7,742 nucleotides of DNA from Prevotella sp. UBA5379 (GCA_002409785.1 DHOX01000019.1:25434-33175); one strand, 5' to 3'; counted from the stretch's first letter, positions 1 to 5,736 are shown. Made by a program: numbers and translations. The notes: generated by a model from the letters alone, not told the origin.

Positions 1-91
1 CATTATGGTACCCCAAAATGGTTCATATTGCTTCCCCATGACTATACCGTCCTGAATCAGGCGTCAAGGTTCCCCTTTTTTGTCATAAATA

Positions 92-122
92 TTGGTGATA
101 TAAAAAACATTTCTTATCTTTG
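92..122 (+). promoter_or_regulatory. Bacteroidetes-type promoter for the lipoprotein gene
   Basis: A TTG at 92-94 is followed after 20 bases by TATCTTTG at 115-122. This fits the known Bacteroidetes primary sigma consensus (-33 TTG/TTTG, about 20 bases, -7 TAnnTTTG). Transcription would start near 127-130, leaving a leader of roughly 95 bases before the ATG at 224. Apart from this promoter, I see no convincing gene in 1-223. Assigned by eye only. Confidence 0.6.
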
Positions 123-223
123 CTGTACAATACTATAAAAACGATGCGGCTCATCAAGGGACAAAAATTGTTTCTGCCTCATCGGTTGATGCTGTGACCA
201 TCTGATAATAATTTTATAAATCT

Positions 224-802
224 ATGAAAACACCAGTTTTATGGGGATGCTGTCTGATCAGCGTTCTCCTCCTTTCATCTTGTGAGAAACCGAATCTTTC
301 TGATAAAGACCGGTCTGAAAAAAACGATACGGCAGAAGTGGATCCTCCAGATACCACGAATGTGCCGGGCGGGACGACAGACACTACGGTGGTTGTCCCT
401 AAGGACCCTGATGAGAATGGTGGAAGTGAGCCGTCTTCAGGCGGTGACCAGACTACCTTTCAGACCGGTGATACGGTCACCGTGAACCAGTTTATTAAGT
501 GCAAGATCAACGGTGGTGTCTATGTGCATGGGTACATTGTGGGTTGTGCTTATAAAAAACGGGTATATCTCTCGCCGGGCAACTTCACGGGGAAGACCTC
601 CGTACTTCTGGCCAGTTGTCCTGGAGAGAAAGATACCGATAAGATGATCGCTGTGGCCCTGAAAGGCAAATATATCAAGAGTGACGTGAACCTGGTGGAC
701 CATCCTGAAAACTATGGCAAGGTTCTGATGGTGTTTGGGTACAGGGGACTCTATATGGGATTCCTGGGGATTACGGACGGATATGACTACAGCCTGCATT
801 GA
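224..802 (+). CDS. Secreted lipoprotein with a DUF6359-like C-terminal domain
   Basis: Encodes 192 residues. Residues 1-20 form a lipoprotein signal peptide: a short basic start (MKT), a hydrophobic core and a lipobox LSSC with Cys20 as the lipidation site. The product should be anchored in the inner or outer membrane facing the periplasm or surface. Residues 21-85 are a polar, Asp/Thr/Gly/Pro-rich low-complexity linker that is probably unstructured. Residues 86-192 form one compact beta-rich domain with the phrases VYVHGYIVG, FTGKTSVLLA and NLVDHPENYGK. These resemble the small OB-fold-like DUF6359 domain found in many Bacteroidetes lipoproteins; this match is from memory and not searched. 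The biochemical function is unknown. The gene stands alone behind its own promoter, and the sigma factor gene downstream has a separate promoter. A weak 6-bp hairpin (814-829) follows the stop but lacks a T-tract. That it is a coding lipoprotein is quite certain; the family name is moderately certain. Confidence 0.85.
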   Translation: MKTPVLWGCCLISVLLLSSCEKPNLSDKDRSEKNDTAEVDPPDTTNVPGGTTDTTVVVPKDPDENGGSEPSSGGDQTTFQTGDTVTVNQFIKCKINGGVYVHGYIVGCAYKKRVYLSPGNFTGKTSVLLASCPGEKDTDKMIAVALKGKYIKSDVNLVDHPENYGKVLMVFGYRGLYMGFLGITDGYDYSLH

Positions 803-884
803 AAACGATGATTCTTTCAATCGTGAAAGAGAGAAGAGGCAACCACGCGGGATCTTTGTAAATCTTCAAAATATCCGTTTGAAA

Positions 885-916
885 TTTGGTCAAAATGGAA
901 AAAACTCCTATATTTG
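885..916 (+). promoter_or_regulatory. Bacteroidetes-type promoter for the ECF sigma gene
   Basis: TTTG at 885-888 and TATATTTG at 909-916 are separated by exactly 20 bases, a full match to the Bacteroidetes -33/-7 consensus. The expected transcription start is near 921-924, about 80 bases before the ATG at 1002. This position argues against the longer in-frame start at 735, which lies upstream of the promoter and inside the lipoprotein gene. Confidence 0.65.
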
Positions 917-1001
917 CAGTAATATCTTGGTATCTGAAGACCAATCCATTGAGAAAAGAAAATCTAAAGTCATATTAACGTTGGACCAAAGCCAATCAAC
1001 G

Positions 1002-1598
1002 ATGAAGAACCTCGAAGACATGAGTGACGAAGAGCTGGCGATGTCTTACATTGCAGGAAATAATAGAGCTTTCGATTTGTTGCTTTCACGCAATCAGTCG
1101 AATCTTTTCTCCTATATTCTGCTGTTAGTAGGAGACCAGGACATTGCAAATGATGTTTTTCAGGAAACTTTTGTCAAGGTGATCCGGAAGTTGCATGAGG
1201 GTAAATATTCATCCTCGGGAAAGTTTGGTGCCTGGTGCATAAGGATTGCACATAACGTGATCATAGACTGGTACCGCAGGAAGAAGACGCGGAAGATCGT
1301 AGAAACGCCGGGAGGGTATGATTTTTCCAATTTCGTGGGGGACACGATGGTTTCCGACAACATAGAGAATGATATGGTTCATCATCAGGTGATGCATGAC
1401 ATCAGAAGCATGATCGAACTCCTGCCCCCTTCCCAACGGGAGGTGGTCTTCTTGCGCTATTATCAGAAACTGACTTTCAAGCAGATCTCTATCCTTACGA
1501 ATGTCAGCATCAATACCAGTCTGGGGCGCATGCGATATGCTCTGGTAAATCTGAGGAAGATGATCAGAGAGCACCATCTGGAACTCCAGCTGAAGTGA
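1002..1598 (+). CDS. ECF-type RNA polymerase sigma-70 factor
   Basis: Encodes 198 residues from the ATG at 1002. The frame is open back to 735, but that part overlaps the lipoprotein gene in another frame and precedes the promoter, so I reject it. Another possible start is the ATG at 1020. Residues about 22-93 are sigma region 2, with the core-binding segment DIANDVFQETFVKVIR and the -10 recognition helix around GAWCIRIAHNVIIDWYRR. Residues about 136-190 are region 4, a helix-turn-helix with LPPSQREVVFLRYYQKLTFKQ and SINTSLGRMRYAL that contacts the -35 element. Regions 1.1 and 3 are absent, as expected for the ECF group. The protein should direct RNA polymerase to a specific promoter set; its regulon cannot be read here. 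No FecR-type anti-sigma gene or SusC/D pair follows, since the next gene (rpe) is convergent. It therefore looks like one of the free-standing Bacteroidales ECF factors. No clear Shine-Dalgarno is present. Confidence 0.9.
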   Translation: MKNLEDMSDEELAMSYIAGNNRAFDLLLSRNQSNLFSYILLLVGDQDIANDVFQETFVKVIRKLHEGKYSSSGKFGAWCIRIAHNVIIDWYRRKKTRKIVETPGGYDFSNFVGDTMVSDNIENDMVHHQVMHDIRSMIELLPPSQREVVFLRYYQKLTFKQISILTNVSINTSLGRMRYALVNLRKMIREHHLELQLK

Positions 1599-1664
1599 TC
1601 CATCAGGTTACATACCGGTTCTATCGTGAAATGTGCTGTCGTTTTACCGATGTGATCTGCCGGA

Positions 1665-2339
1665 TTAAAATTCTTTTTCAGTATCCGGTCTTAGTGCTTT
1701 CAGGTTGTGAATGATGCGGGCAGGATCAGCATTCCTGAATATATAGCTCCCGCTGACGAGGATATTCACTCCCGCATTGACCAGCAAGGGAGCTGTTGCA
1801 GCCGAGACTCCACCGTCAACTTCTATGAGAGCATGACTATTAGACATTTCGATCAAGTGTTTTAGCCTGACAACTTTCTTCAGGGTGTTTCCGATGAATT
1901 TCTGTCCTCCGAATCCCGGGTTGACTCCCATGAGAAGAACCATGTCCACATCTCCGACAATATCTTCGAGCATTTCCACAGGCGTAGCCGGGTTCAGTGT
2001 CACGCCAGCTTTCATTCCGGCAGTATGAATCTGCTGGACGATGCGGCTCAGGTGTGTGCAGGCTTCATAATGTACATTCATCATCATTGCGCCGGCGTCA
2101 GCAGTCTGCTGGATATAATGCTCTGGATGCACGATCATGTAATGTACGTCAAGGGGTTTTCTGCAGATGCTGCTTACTGCCTTGATGACAGGGAATCCGA
2201 AAGAGATATTCGGCACGAAGACACCGTCCATGACATCCATGTGCAGCCAGTCAGCCTCACTGCGGTTAATCATTTCTACTTCCCCTTTCAGGTTGAGAAA
2301 GTTTGCTGAGAGAAGGGAGGGAGATACCATTGTTTTCAT
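1665..2339 (-). CDS. rpe: Ribulose-phosphate 3-epimerase
   Basis: Encodes 224 residues, the usual length for this cytoplasmic (beta/alpha)8-barrel enzyme. It interconverts D-ribulose 5-phosphate and D-xylulose 5-phosphate in the pentose phosphate pathway. All the expected motifs are visible: the N-terminal SPSLLSANF, the metal-binding pair His33/Asp35 in LHMDVMDG, His66 in LDVHYMI, VHYEA (89-93), NPGFGGQ (140-146) and the second catalytic Asp175 in EVDGGV. The C-terminal phosphate-binding turn is VSGSYIF. The start MKTMVSPSLLSA agrees with homologues. The gene is convergent with the sigma gene, with 66 bases between their stops and no strong intrinsic terminator in that gap. The small ORF at 2371-2520 lies 31 bases upstream on the same strand and may be co-transcribed. 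Identification is firm. Confidence 0.96.
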   Translation of the reverse strand: MKTMVSPSLLSANFLNLKGEVEMINRSEADWLHMDVMDGVFVPNISFGFPVIKAVSSICRKPLDVHYMIVHPEHYIQQTADAGAMMMNVHYEACTHLSRIVQQIHTAGMKAGVTLNPATPVEMLEDIVGDVDMVLLMGVNPGFGGQKFIGNTLKKVVRLKHLIEMSNSHALIEVDGGVSAATAPLLVNAGVNILVSGSYIFRNADPARIIHNLKALRPDTEKEF

Positions 2340-2370
2340 TTCATTTCTTCTTTGGGAATAACAGGTTAGC

Positions 2371-2520
2371 TCAGTTTAGACAGGAAATCACATTCCGGCC
2401 GTTTAAACTGATCCGATGATAAGTATAGGCGATTTGCCGGATCAGGTTTAATGTCTTTTCGGAAGGATTTGGCCCTTCTTGCTGTTCTTTCAGGGCATCT
2501 TCGGGTATTGACGTTTTCAT
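2371..2520 (-). CDS. Small conserved-looking hypothetical protein, 49 residues
   Basis: Reading the - strand from the ATG at 2520 to the TGA at 2371 gives a 49-residue soluble, charged peptide starting MKTSIPEDALKEQQEG. Its middle is the phrase NPSEKTLNLIRQIAYTYH (residues 18-35). It has no signal peptide or membrane segment. A purine-rich AAAGGAAA lies about 5 bases before the ATG on the coding strand, which supports translation. The PSxxTLNLIRQ-A--Y core resembles a family of roughly 45-55-residue peptides that I recall from Bacteroides and Prevotella genomes; this was not checked against a database and no function is known. It ends 31 bases before rpe on the same strand, so a two-gene transcript is plausible. 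I found no TAnnTTTG promoter upstream of it. The alternative is that this is a chance ORF. Confidence 0.55.
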   Translation of the reverse strand: MKTSIPEDALKEQQEGPNPSEKTLNLIRQIAYTYHRISLNGRNVISCLN

Positions 2521-2755
2521 AAGCATTTCCTTTCATTCATGTACTATATGTATTAAACGGGAGTGAACGGAACATTATTATCCTGGGAGAAAGATTAAGT
2601 GCCGGGGACAGGCATGAACGACAGAAATGGAAAGCGCCAGCAGGGAGAAAGGGGAGACAACGGGTTTATGAAAGTCATATATAATAAGGTGAACTGTAAC
2701 CGGAAGGCATGATAATATGAAAAAAGTTATATTTATTGGTAATTTTTCTTCCAAA
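2521..2755. other. Intergenic stretch with no gene seen
   Basis: This is the divergent gap between the small - strand ORF and the trp promoter. A 92-codon - strand ORF runs from 2856 to 2578 through this gap and the trp promoter, but it shows no recognisable domain or motif, so I do not call it. I see no RNA gene, repeat or clear promoter for the - strand genes. Their promoter should nevertheless lie here. Confidence 0.5.
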
Positions 2756-2789
2756 TTGTTGGCGGTGTGAAATAAAAGTAATATATTTG
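2756..2789 (+). promoter_or_regulatory. trp operon promoter
   Basis: TTGTTG at 2756-2761 (the second TTG at 2759-2761 fits best) is followed after 20 bases by TATATTTG at 2782-2789. This matches the Bacteroidetes -33/-7 consensus. Transcription would begin near 2794-2797, producing a leader RNA of about 270 bases before the ATG at 3068. That is far longer than a normal 5' UTR and contains the attenuator described below. The -7 box and following bases (TATATTTGCAG) are identical to those of the sigma gene promoter. Confidence 0.7.
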
Positions 2790-2877
2790 CAGACAATAAA
2801 GTCAGTCCATAGAGTGAAGCGGGATCATGAAGATGACAAGTGGAACGAAATGGCAAAATCAGAAAAACAGGAAGAAA

Positions 2878-2940
2878 ATGAAGAAGTCTATTCTATCTTT
2901 AGCATGGTGGTGGCGTAACTCAAGATCAAATCAGTCGTGA
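2878..2940 (+). CDS. trpL: trp operon leader peptide with three tandem Trp codons
   Basis: An ATG at 2878 opens a 20-residue peptide ending at the TGA at 2938-2940. It begins MKKSILSLAWWWRNS, with Trp at residues 10-12 encoded by TGG TGG TGG at 2905-2913. E. coli TrpL likewise has tandem Trp at residues 10-11 followed by Arg, so position and context are strikingly similar. A purine-rich AGGAAG (2869-2874) precedes the ATG. The same frame is also open from an ATG at 2827, giving a 37-residue version with one further Trp at codon 9, so the exact start is uncertain. The peptide itself probably has no function after synthesis. Ribosome progress over the Trp codons would report charged tRNA-Trp and decide which downstream RNA structure forms. 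It lies between a promoter and a strong terminator in front of trpD, which makes coincidence unlikely. Confidence 0.82.
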   Translation: MKKSILSLAWWWRNSRSNQS

Positions 2941-3009
2941 GTCGAGTCGCCGTGTGGAAATCTTCCAAGAAATAAAAAAGGCCTGTCGTTCTTACGACAG
3001 GCCTTTTTT
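2905..3009 (+). promoter_or_regulatory. Ribosome-mediated trp attenuator with alternative RNA pairings
   Basis: Three mutually exclusive pairings can be drawn by hand. (a) Protective 1:2 pairing: GGCG (2912-2915) with CGCC (2948-2951) plus ACTC (2918-2921) with GAGT (2944-2947). A rival form pairs ACTCA (2918-2922) with TGAGT (2938-2942). (b) Antiterminator 2:3: GTCGTGAG (2934-2941) with CTTACGAC (2991-2998), 8 bp with one G-U, helped by CGA (2943-2945) with TCG (2986-2988) and GCC (2949-2951) with GGC (2980-2982). (c) Terminator 3:4 at 2974-3009. A ribosome stalled on the Trp codons would cover region 1 and leave region 2 free to form the antiterminator. A ribosome reaching the stop at 2938 would cover region 2 and let the terminator form. 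The mechanism is inferred from the established E. coli model; the pairings were not energy-computed. Confidence 0.75.
2974..3009 (+). terminator. Intrinsic terminator within the trp leader
   Basis: AGGCCTGTCGT (2979-2989) and ACGACAGGCCT (2994-3004) form a perfect 11-bp GC-rich stem around the 4-base loop TCTT (2990-2993). A-tract 2974-2978 and T-tract 3005-3009 can extend the stem to 16 bp. The run of six T (3004-3009) follows directly. It sits 33 bases after the leader peptide stop and 59 bases before the ATG at 3068, so it ends transcription before the structural genes when it forms. The flanking A and T tracts make it symmetric, but no - strand gene ends here. Confidence 0.92.
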
Positions 3010-3014
3010 CGTTT

Positions 3015-3052
3015 CTGGCCTTCTCCGGAAAGCATAAAGAACGGGAAGGCAG
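3015..3052 (+). promoter_or_regulatory. Second leader hairpin next to the trpD ribosome binding site
   Basis: CTGGCCTTCTCCG (3015-3027) can fold on CGGGAAGGCAG (3042-3052) to give about 11 bp with two single-base bulges and a 14-base A-rich loop. It ends 3 bases before the Shine-Dalgarno AGGAGGG. The 5' arm segment CCTTCT (3019-3024) could instead pair with AGGAGG (3056-3061) with one G-U, which would hide the ribosome binding site. No T-tract follows, so it is not a terminator. A role in translation control is only inferred. Confidence 0.4.
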
Positions 3053-3055
3053 TTC

Positions 3056-3062
3056 AGGAGGG
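3056..3062 (+). promoter_or_regulatory. Strong Shine-Dalgarno (AGGAGGG) before the upstream trpD start
   Basis: AGGAGGG lies 5 bases before the ATG at 3068. A near-perfect Shine-Dalgarno is uncommon in Bacteroidetes, and none of the other genes here has one this good. It supports translation starting at 3068, although homology would place the TrpD start at 3131 or 3137, where only a GGAG (3118-3121) stands before the ATG at 3131. Confidence 0.65.
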
Positions 3063-3067
3063 ATAAA

Positions 3068-4135
3068 ATGAAAGATTTCTGGGATGAGTGGAAAAAAATA
3101 TTAATCATCAAAATAATGGAGAACTGTACAATGGAAATGAAAGACATTTTAAGCAAGATGCTCAATCACGAGGAGCTGACTCGTGAGGAGACCAAGAACA
3201 TTATTATCGGCATCACCAAAGGAACCTATCCTGAAGTCCAGATAGCCGCTTTGCTCACCGGGCTGCAGATGCGTGGGGTGAGTGTAGATGAACTGCTCGG
3301 CTTCCGGGATGGCATCCTGGCCACAGGTGTTCCCGTCAAACTGGATTGTGACCGCTATGTGGATGTGGTCGGTACAGGGGGAGACCAGAAAAATACATTT
3401 AATATCTCTACAACATCTTGTTTCGTCATTGCCGGTGCAGGATATAAGGTGGCCAAACATGGTAACTTCGCGGCTACTTCTGTGAGTGGCGCTTCTAATG
3501 TGATCAAAAATCATGGAATCGTCTTTACGGCTGACAGCGGCAAACTCAACCGGAGTCTGAAGGAGGCAGGGATCGTCTACCTTCATGCCCAACTCTTTGC
3601 CAAGGCTATGAAATTTGTGGGTCCGCTGCGTAAGGCTCTGCAATTTCCGACAGTATTCAATCTGCTCGGTCCACTTGTGAATCCGAGTCAGCCGAAATGC
3701 CAGGTCCTGGGAGTGGCTAATCTGGATCAGATGCGCCTTTACCAGCAGGTTTACCAGAAGTTGGGGATAGATTTTGCCATTGTTAACAGTATCGATAACT
3801 ACGATGAAATCAGTCTGACCGGTGATTTCAAGGTTGCCACCAATCACTATGAGAAAGTGTTCAAGCCTGCTGATTTCGGTTTTGAACTGACCAAACCTGA
3901 AGAACTGGTTGCAGGTGCAACGCAGGAAGAGGCTGCTCAGATCTTTGATCATGTCCTGGAAAACAAGGCCCTGCCAGGGCAGAAGAATGTGGTCATCATC
4001 AATGCTGCCTTTGGTATCCAGACCCTGGAGAGAGGGAAGAAGGGCATTGCCGAGTGCATAGAGATTGCCCGTGACAGTATTGAGAGCGGCAAGGCTCTTG
4101 CCGCCTTCCGGAAGTTTAAAGAACTCAATCAGTGA
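3068..4135 (+). CDS. trpD: Anthranilate phosphoribosyltransferase
   Basis: Transfers the phosphoribosyl group of PRPP to anthranilate, giving N-(5'-phosphoribosyl)-anthranilate, the second step of tryptophan synthesis in the cytoplasm. In the 355-residue frame, the N-terminal helical domain (about 24-90) is followed by the PRPP-binding motif GTGGD (102-106), NTFNIST (109-115) and KHGNFAATSVSG (130-141). Further on are HAQLF, FNLLGPLVNP and DEISLTG. It is a stand-alone TrpD, not fused to TrpG. The start is uncertain. Homologues of about 332 residues begin at MKDILSKML, equal to the ATG at 3137 (or 3131), whereas the best ribosome binding site points to 3068. The extra 21-23 residues (MKDFWDEWKK...) contain two Trp; the rest of the protein has none. 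The gene lies directly downstream of the attenuator and 20 bases before trpC. The function is certain and the N-terminus is not. Confidence 0.95.
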   Translation: MKDFWDEWKKILIIKIMENCTMEMKDILSKMLNHEELTREETKNIIIGITKGTYPEVQIAALLTGLQMRGVSVDELLGFRDGILATGVPVKLDCDRYVDVVGTGGDQKNTFNISTTSCFVIAGAGYKVAKHGNFAATSVSGASNVIKNHGIVFTADSGKLNRSLKEAGIVYLHAQLFAKAMKFVGPLRKALQFPTVFNLLGPLVNPSQPKCQVLGVANLDQMRLYQQVYQKLGIDFAIVNSIDNYDEISLTGDFKVATNHYEKVFKPADFGFELTKPEELVAGATQEEAAQIFDHVLENKALPGQKNVVIINAAFGIQTLERGKKGIAECIEIARDSIESGKALAAFRKFKELNQ

Positions 4136-4155
4136 TCATTTTCAACTCTTGAGAT

Positions 4156-4962
4156 ATGAGTGATATTTTAGAAGAGATCGTGGCACATAAGCGGCAGGAA
4201 GTGGAGGAATTCAAGAAATTTGTGACCCCGGCGAACCTTTATAATATGGTGGAGCAGAGGATGCCGGAAATAGAGAAATATGCCGGTCCTGCCACTTCCA
4301 TGCGAAGGGCATTGATGGAGTCGAAAACCGGGATCATCAGTGAGTTCAAGCGTAAGTCCCCCAGTAAGGGCTGGATCCACCGTGATGCGAAGCCGGCAGA
4401 GGTGACGATTGCCTATCAGAATAACGGGGCATCGGCATTGAGTGTTCTCACCGATATGGAATATTTCGGGGGGGATGATGAGTTTATCCGTCAGGCCAGG
4501 GCCGTAGGAGTGACCATTCCCATCCTTTATAAAAATTTTATCGTGGATGAATACCAACTCTTCCAGGCGCGTCTCTGTGGCGCTTCTGCGGTATTGCTTA
4601 TTGCTGCTGACCTGAAAAAAGAGGAATGCAGGACATTGCTGCATACTGCTCATGAACTGGGACTGGAGGTGTTGCTGGAGATGCACCGGAAACAGGATTT
4701 TGACTATGTCGATCTGGAGCCGGATATGTATGGGATCAACAATCGCCACCTCGGAACGTTCCATACGGACGTGAAGAATAGTTTCAAACTGGTGAAGCAT
4801 CTTCCTGTCCAAGGTTGTAAAATCAGTGAGAGTGGCATCCAGGATGCCGGAACCGTTAGGCGTCTCCGTGAGATTGGTTTCAACGGTTTCCTGATGGGAG
4901 AATGCTTCATGAAAGAGGCTGACCCCGGAAGGGCATTAGGAGATTTTATCGCACAGTGTTGA
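4156..4962 (+). CDS. trpC: Indole-3-glycerol-phosphate synthase
   Basis: Encodes 268 residues, a normal single-domain length. It closes the ring of 1-(2-carboxyphenylamino)-1-deoxyribulose 5-phosphate with loss of CO2 and water, giving indole-3-glycerol phosphate. The (beta/alpha)8-barrel signatures are present: ISEFKRKSPSKG with Glu63 and Lys65, SVLTDMEYFGG (96-106), Lys126 in ILYKNFIVDEYQ, Glu174 in LLEMH, Asn194 in GINNRHL, and SESGI with the C-terminal phosphate-binding GFLMGECFM. By analogy with the Sulfolobus enzyme, Lys126 would be the general acid and Glu174 the general base. The residue after Lys126 is Asn where many family members have Asp (KDF), a mild deviation. TrpC and TrpF are separate proteins, unlike the fused E. 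coli form. It starts 20 bases after trpD and stops 32 bases before trpF, consistent with one transcript. Confidence 0.96.
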   Translation: MSDILEEIVAHKRQEVEEFKKFVTPANLYNMVEQRMPEIEKYAGPATSMRRALMESKTGIISEFKRKSPSKGWIHRDAKPAEVTIAYQNNGASALSVLTDMEYFGGDDEFIRQARAVGVTIPILYKNFIVDEYQLFQARLCGASAVLLIAADLKKEECRTLLHTAHELGLEVLLEMHRKQDFDYVDLEPDMYGINNRHLGTFHTDVKNSFKLVKHLPVQGCKISESGIQDAGTVRRLREIGFNGFLMGECFMKEADPGRALGDFIAQC

Positions 4963-4994
4963 ATGGACAGGGGTGTCTTTAATCAGAAGGTCGG

Positions 4995-5666
4995 ATGAAT
5001 AAATTAAAAATAAAAGTTTGTGGCATGCGTGATGCGGAGAATATCCGCGCCGTGGCCCAGTTGGATATTGATCTTATGGGATTCGTCTTTTTTCCGAAAA
5101 GTCCGCGGTATGTACTGGAGGACCCGGGGTTCGCGGAGAGGATGCAGCTTAAGACTATGGGCGGGACCTGCAGGATGCCTGAGAAGGTAGGGGTATTCGT
5201 CGATGAAATGCCTCAAAATATCATTACTGCTGCTTATTACTATGGCCTCCACGTTATCCAGTTGCATGGAAAAGAGACACGTGAGTTTTGTGAGAACCTG
5301 AGGCTTACCCTTGATCCGGACATCTGTCCTGGTGTGAAGATCATCAAGGCTTTGTCCATCAAGGAACCGTCAAATGTAGACCGTTATAAGGCCTATGAAG
5401 GAGCGGTCGACAGTTTCCTTTTTGATACACGATGTCCTACTGCCGGAGGAAGCGGCAAACAGTTTGACTGGTCTGTTTTGGACCGTTATGATGGAGATAC
5501 CCCTTTTTTCCTCAGTGGAGGGATAGGACCAGATGATGTCGCAAGAGTCAAGTCTTTCAGTCATCCGAGACTTGCCGGCATTGATCTGAACAGCCGTTTT
5601 GAAATCTCTCCGGCTTTAAAGGACGTGGAGAAGTTACGTGCTTTCATCCGTCATATCCGAGGTTGA
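4995..5666 (+). CDS. trpF: Phosphoribosylanthranilate isomerase
   Basis: Encodes 223 residues. It performs the Amadori rearrangement of N-(5'-phosphoribosyl)-anthranilate to the substrate of TrpC. Barrel motifs are in order: KVCGM with the catalytic Cys9, MGFVFFPKSPRYV (28-40), VGVFVDE (65-71), VIQLHG (87-92), the catalytic Asp144 in FLFDTR, GGSGKQFDW (151-159), FLSGGIGPDD (172-181) and GIDLNSRFE (195-203). The last phrase, with Asn-Ser-Arg-Phe-Glu where other phyla have SSGVE, is how I recall Bacteroidetes members. An AGAAGG lies a few bases before the ATG. The gene follows trpC by 32 bases and is separated from trpA by 70 bases, the longest gap in the operon, which can fold into a hairpin that includes the trpF stop codon. 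Confidence 0.95.
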   Translation: MNKLKIKVCGMRDAENIRAVAQLDIDLMGFVFFPKSPRYVLEDPGFAERMQLKTMGGTCRMPEKVGVFVDEMPQNIITAAYYYGLHVIQLHGKETREFCENLRLTLDPDICPGVKIIKALSIKEPSNVDRYKAYEGAVDSFLFDTRCPTAGGSGKQFDWSVLDRYDGDTPFFLSGGIGPDDVARVKSFSHPRLAGIDLNSRFEISPALKDVEKLRAFIRHIRG

Positions 5667-5702
5667 TCATCGTCAGCCCGGAGGAACCCCGACGAGTGGT
5701 CA
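5664..5702 (+). other. Hairpin in the trpF-trpA gap
   Basis: TGATCATCGTC (5664-5674) can pair with GACGAGTGGTCA (5691-5702) in an 11-bp stem with one bulged G (5696) and one G-U, closing a 16-base loop. The stem starts on the trpF stop codon. No T-tract follows, so it is unlikely to be a terminator. It might influence mRNA stability or processing between trpF and trpA. Seen by eye, with function unknown. Confidence 0.4.
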
Positions 5703-5736
5703 GGGGAAAGAATGTGAATTTTAAAATCTAAGAAAT

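Noticed and set aside
1..39. Possible start of a - strand gene (MGKQYEPFWGT...) running off the left edge
   Set aside because: Only 13 codons are visible, with no promoter or clear ribosome site; it could be real but cannot be supported here.
1..138. Open + strand frame from the left edge to a stop at 136-138, as a possible upstream gene tail
   Set aside because: It runs through the promoter at 92-122 and its composition shows no domain.
812..831. Hairpin CTTTCA/TGAAAG after the lipoprotein stop
   Set aside because: Short AT-rich stem without a following T-tract, so not a convincing terminator.
735..1001. N-terminal extension of the sigma factor frame back to an ATG at 735
   Set aside because: It overlaps the lipoprotein gene in a different frame, precedes the predicted promoter at 885-916, and the added residues show no sigma region; the start at 1002 fits the family.
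1599..1664. Terminator between the convergent sigma and rpe genes
   Set aside because: Only a bulged pairing (ACAT..CGGT with ACCGATGT) with a long loop could be drawn, and no T-tract follows it directly.
2578..2856. 92-codon hydrophobic ORF on the - strand
   Set aside because: It runs through the trp promoter and leader on the opposite strand, has no recognisable motif, and its hydrophobic look is largely the reverse complement of Lys/Glu-rich codons.
2736..2918. 60-codon + strand ORF over the trp leader
   Set aside because: It begins upstream of the trp promoter's -7 box, so it would not be on that transcript, and it is in a different frame from the WWW leader peptide.
5712..5717. Minimal ATG-TGA start-stop element before trpA, preceded by AGGGGA
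   Set aside because: Six bases are easily found by chance; nothing else supports a ribosome-stalling role.
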